This document shows, one piece after another, positions 61,579 to 64,000 of a DNA stretch of 64,000 nt. The notes under the pieces are model-generated. The model worked only from the letters and a program-made list of their open reading frames with translations. It was not told the DNA's origin and searched no databases. This DNA comes from Mycobacterium conspicuum (GTDB lineage: Bacteria; Actinomycetota; Actinomycetes; Mycobacteriales; Mycobacteriaceae). Position numbers and translations under genes: made by a program. Every line of letters begins with the position of its first letter. Within the stretch, counting starts at the first letter, position 1. The stretch is from NCBI RefSeq assembly GCF_010730195.1, contig NZ_AP022613.1, positions 3,472,001-3,536,000 on the forward strand, written 5' to 3'.

Positions 61579-62360
61579 CGGGCCACGAACCCACCGTCGA
61601 CCGGCAAAGCCACCCCGGTGACGTTGCGCGACGCGTCGGAGACCAGATACAGCGCGGCCTCGGCGCAGTCTTCGGCGGTGATCGCGCGACCCAACGGGTG
61701 TTGCCCGCCAACGGCTTTGGCGATCTCGGCCTGCTGCTCGGCGTCGACCTGCAACCCACCGGCGGCCATGAACCCAGTCAGCGGCATGGCGGCCGGGCAG
61801 ATGGCGTTGACCCGAATCCCGAAGGGAGCGGCCTCGATTGCGACGCCGCGGGTGAGCTGGATGACCCCGCCCTTGGTGGCGCCGTAGACCGTGCCGCCCC
61901 AGCCCACCAGCCCGGCCACCGAGGCCGTGTTGAGAATCACGCCGCCGTCACCCTGCTCCTTGAAGCGCAGCACAGCGTACTTGCAGCCGAGGAACACCCC
62001 GCCGAGGTTGACCGCGACCAGCCGGTTGAAGTCCTCGAGCGAATGGTCCTCGAACGTCATGCCGAGCCGCGGCGTCGGGATGCCCACGTTGTTGAACAGG
62101 ATGTCGAGCCGCCCGTACTGGTCGACCGCCGCCGCGATCATCGCCTGCACCTGCTGCTCATCCGAGACGTCCGTGCCGATGGCGATGGCCATGCCACCGA
62201 CCGACTCAATCTGGCGCACGGTGTCTTTCGCGTGCTCGGCATCGATGTCCGCCGCGACCACCCGGGCGCCTTCCTCGGCGAACCGCAGCGCCGACACCCG
62301 GCCCACGCCGGACCCCGCGCCGGTGACGATGGCGCTCTTGCCCTCGAGTACCCCGGCCAT
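61575..62360 (-). CDS. Short-chain dehydrogenase/reductase
   Basis: 261 residues from ATG 62360. TGAGSGVG near residue 14, NNVG in place of NNAG near 88, catalytic Ser in NTASVAG and YGATK near 158, C-terminal PVDGGF. AADID at the end of strand 2 suggests NAD. It overlaps the amidohydrolase stop by one base (TGATG). It oxidises or reduces an alcohol in the catabolic route, substrate unknown. Confidence 0.9.
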   Translation of the reverse strand: MAGVLEGKSAIVTGAGSGVGRVSALRFAEEGARVVAADIDAEHAKDTVRQIESVGGMAIAIGTDVSDEQQVQAMIAAAVDQYGRLDILFNNVGIPTPRLGMTFEDHSLEDFNRLVAVNLGGVFLGCKYAVLRFKEQGDGGVILNTASVAGLVGWGGTVYGATKGGVIQLTRGVAIEAAPFGIRVNAICPAAMPLTGFMAAGGLQVDAEQQAEIAKAVGGQHPLGRAITAEDCAEAALYLVSDASRNVTGVALPVDGGFVAR

Positions 62361-63568
62361 CAAGCGCTCGCTAGGACCGGAGGCTCGGCCGGCGTAAACC
62401 GGTACAGCCGTTCGGCATTGCCGCGCAGCAGCTTGTACTGCACGTGCTCCGGCAGGTCCTTCATGGTGCTGCGGGCAACGTCGATGCAGTCCGGCCAGGT
62501 CGAGTCCGAATGCGGGTAGTCCGTCTCGCACATGATGTTGTCCTCGCCCAGCTCGTCCAGACTCCGGACGGCGTGGCGGTCCTCGATGATGCAGCCAAAG
62601 ATGTGGTTACGGAAGGTTTCCCGGATGTCGAGGGTGTCCAGGTCGATCGCCTTGCCGGCACCGGCGTGGGTGTCGAACTTCGCGCCGCGCATCACCCAAT
62701 ACCGCTGCTTGTCGAGCACCTGCTCGGCGCGCTCCAGGAAGTAGGGCATCCAGCCCATCTCACCCTCGGACAACGCGATCTTGAGCTTCGGGTAGCGCTG
62801 GAACATCCCGCTGAACAGCCAGGACAGCATGGTGCCCGACGTGCGCGACGCACCCCAGGTCAGGTTGGCCATGAACGGCGCGTCCGAACAGATCTTGGGC
62901 AAAGTCGACGACGAACCCACGTGCATGCTGGCGACCATCTCCAGCTCGTTGGCCGCCGCCATCACCGGCTCCCAGTAGCCGTCGGGGTCGTGAATCGTGG
63001 GCAGCCCCAAGGGTTCCGGGTTCTCCGAGAATGCGAACGACGTCACGCCCTTGGCCGCCATCCGCTCCATCTCCTTGGCGGCGAGCTTGGGGTCCCACAT
63101 CGGAATCAGCATCAGCGGGATGTAGCGGCCCGGCGCGGCGCCACACCACTCCTCGACCAGCCAGTCGTTGTAGTGCTGCAGGCATTCGAAGCCGAATTCG
63201 CGGTCGCTGGCCTCCATGAACAGCTGCCCGCAGAACCGGGTGATGGTCGGAAAGCACAGCGACGCAAGCACGCCCGAGCGGTCCATGTCCTCGACGCGGG
63301 CCTTGGCGTCATAGCAGCCCGGCCGCATCTCGGAGTAGGACAGCGGCTCCGGGCTGAACTCCTCCTTGGACTTGCCGACCACGGCGCTCAGGCCCGAGTT
63401 CGGGTAGCGCTTCCCGTCGTACACCCAGTTGTCGATGCCGTCGTCGTTCTTTTCCATGTGTGGCGCCCGGTCGCGGTCCTTGGCGGCGACGCGGTCGACC
63501 CACAGGTTCGGCGGTTCGAGGATGTGGTCGTCGACCGAGATCAACCAGTTCAGGTCGTATTCGCTCAC
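62360..63568 (-). CDS. Amidohydrolase-2 family metal-dependent hydrolase/decarboxylase
   Basis: 402 residues. The metal motif VDDHI-like start (SVDDHILEPPNLW), a His in SMHVGSSST near 222 and Asp in CETDYPHSDSTWP near 352 match the amidohydrolase_2 group that includes carboxyvinyl- and aromatic decarboxylases. The overlap with ALDH (ATGA) places it in the operon. Reaction unknown. Confidence 0.88.
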   Translation of the reverse strand: MSEYDLNWLISVDDHILEPPNLWVDRVAAKDRDRAPHMEKNDDGIDNWVYDGKRYPNSGLSAVVGKSKEEFSPEPLSYSEMRPGCYDAKARVEDMDRSGVLASLCFPTITRFCGQLFMEASDREFGFECLQHYNDWLVEEWCGAAPGRYIPLMLIPMWDPKLAAKEMERMAAKGVTSFAFSENPEPLGLPTIHDPDGYWEPVMAAANELEMVASMHVGSSSTLPKICSDAPFMANLTWGASRTSGTMLSWLFSGMFQRYPKLKIALSEGEMGWMPYFLERAEQVLDKQRYWVMRGAKFDTHAGAGKAIDLDTLDIRETFRNHIFGCIIEDRHAVRSLDELGEDNIMCETDYPHSDSTWPDCIDVARSTMKDLPEHVQYKLLRGNAERLYRFTPAEPPVLASA

Positions 63569-64000
63569 TTGAGTTCTCCGATCGACATGTGCTTTACCTC
63601 CTGGAATTCGCGGATCCCGTCCGGGCCGCGTTCGCGGCCCAGACCGCTCTGCTTGTAGCCCCCGCTGGGTGCGTAGGCCGAGAACACGCTGGTGTTGACA
63701 TTGACCGCACCGGTGCGCAACCGACGCGCCACGGCGACCGCGGCCGCCGCATCGGCGCCATATACCTGACCGGACAACCCATAGATGCTGTCGTTGGCGA
63801 TCGCCACCGCGTCGTCGACGTCGCGGTAGCCCAGCACGCCGATGATCGGGCCGAAGATCTCTTCCTGCGCAGCGGGATTGGCGTTGCTCGGCAGATCCAG
63901 CACGGTGGGCTCGAAGTAGTAGCCGCGGTCCAGTCCAGCCGGCCGGCCGCCGCCGCAGTACACCTTGCCGCCGTGCTCCTCGGCCAGCTTCACGTACTGC
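63565..64000 (-). CDS. Aldehyde dehydrogenase (C-terminal part, continues past window end)
   Basis: 145 codons read on the minus strand before the edge of the window, starting inside the gene at about QYVKLAEEHGGK. The C-terminal ALDH pattern is clear: FEPTVLD, EEIFGPIIGVLGYRDVDDAV, YGLSGQVYG, RTGAVNVNT and PSGGYKQSGLGRERG. Catalytic Cys and Glu lie outside the window. First visible gene of the 58.8-64 kb operon. Confidence 0.9.
   Translation of the reverse strand, partial: QYVKLAEEHGGKVYCGGGRPAGLDRGYYFEPTVLDLPSNANPAAQEEIFGPIIGVLGYRDVDDAVAIANDSIYGLSGQVYGADAAAAVAVARRLRTGAVNVNTSVFSAYAPSGGYKQSGLGRERGPDGIREFQEVKHMSIGELK

Overview
The window is chromosomal DNA from a Mycobacterium, most likely a slow grower. 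It is uniformly GC-rich and contains the mycobacterial FAS-II operon (fabD-acpM-kasA-kasB-accD6), ptkA/ptpA, ahpE, the S-nitrosomycothiol reductase mscR, a PE_PGRS gene and many F420-, P450- and TetR-type genes. The gene order from cobC to an Hsp70-like gene, followed by cyp124, matches the M. tuberculosis Rv2231c-Rv2266 neighbourhood as I remember it, but with inserted blocks, so the organism is not of the M. tuberculosis complex. The species is not decided by what I can see.

Layout. 1-4.0 kb: 5' part of cobC (runs off the left edge), ptkA-ptpA-SURF1, then a 4-copy ~101-bp tandem repeat array that runs into the 3' end of cobD. 4.0-11.7 kb: accessory block with a DUF2236 oxygenase, SDR, VOC protein, epoxide hydrolase, a frameshifted PE_PGRS aspartic protease, a remnant of an F420-dependent reductase, a nitroreductase, cbiZ, a small coiled protein, a lipoprotein and tRNA-Val(TAC). 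11.8-23.1 kb: ahpE, DUF3052, a lipoprotein-like gene, aceE, the regulator mabR and the FAS-II operon behind a perfect palindromic operator. 23.2-33.9 kb: cytosine-deaminase-like gene, glpD1/TetR divergent from a flavoprotein-diacylglycerol kinase pair, a secreted protein, DUF3145, beta-lactamase fold, methyltransferase, mscR-MBL pair and a SHOCT membrane protein. 34-38.7 kb: SDR, a plant-type SABATH methyltransferase, an acidic protein, an Hsp70-like ATPase domain and a DHDPR-like reductase. 38.8-43 kb: soluble MmpS-like protein, cyp124-amine oxidase, HAD dehalogenase, DUF202. 43-46.1 kb: an operon of membrane protein, Tat-exported amidase, Ser/Thr kinase and methyltransferase. 46.2-51.1 kb: mainly exported proteins, including a 7-repeat lectin-like propeller lipoprotein and an MPT64-family protein, plus a TetR divergent from a SnoaL-DUF1772 operon. 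51.1-64 kb: three tightly packed minus-strand transcription units (TetR-P450; hydrolase-APH-CoA transferase-DUF35-thiolase; ALDH-amidohydrolase-SDR-P450-F420 reductase-TetR-cupin) that look like catabolism of a CoA-activated, probably lipid or terpenoid, substrate.

How the genes work together. MabR and its operator control malonyl transfer (FabD), the carrier (AcpM), two condensing enzymes (KasA, KasB) and malonyl-CoA supply (AccD6) for meromycolate elongation; AceE supplies acetyl-CoA. The 51-64 kb cluster combines oxidation (two P450s, SDR, ALDH), CoA activation (CaiB family) and a thiolase-fold/DUF35 pair of the kind used for side-chain retro-aldol cleavage, governed by two near-duplicate TetR proteins. 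Many genes start 5-7 nt after a TANNNT -10 element, which suggests widespread leaderless transcription. The points I would look at first are the frameshift at the catalytic Asp of the PE_PGRS protease, the 101-bp repeat array, the propeller lectin, the SABATH enzyme, the 51-64 kb catabolic cluster and the palindromic operators at 17.7, 25.7 and 47.2 kb.
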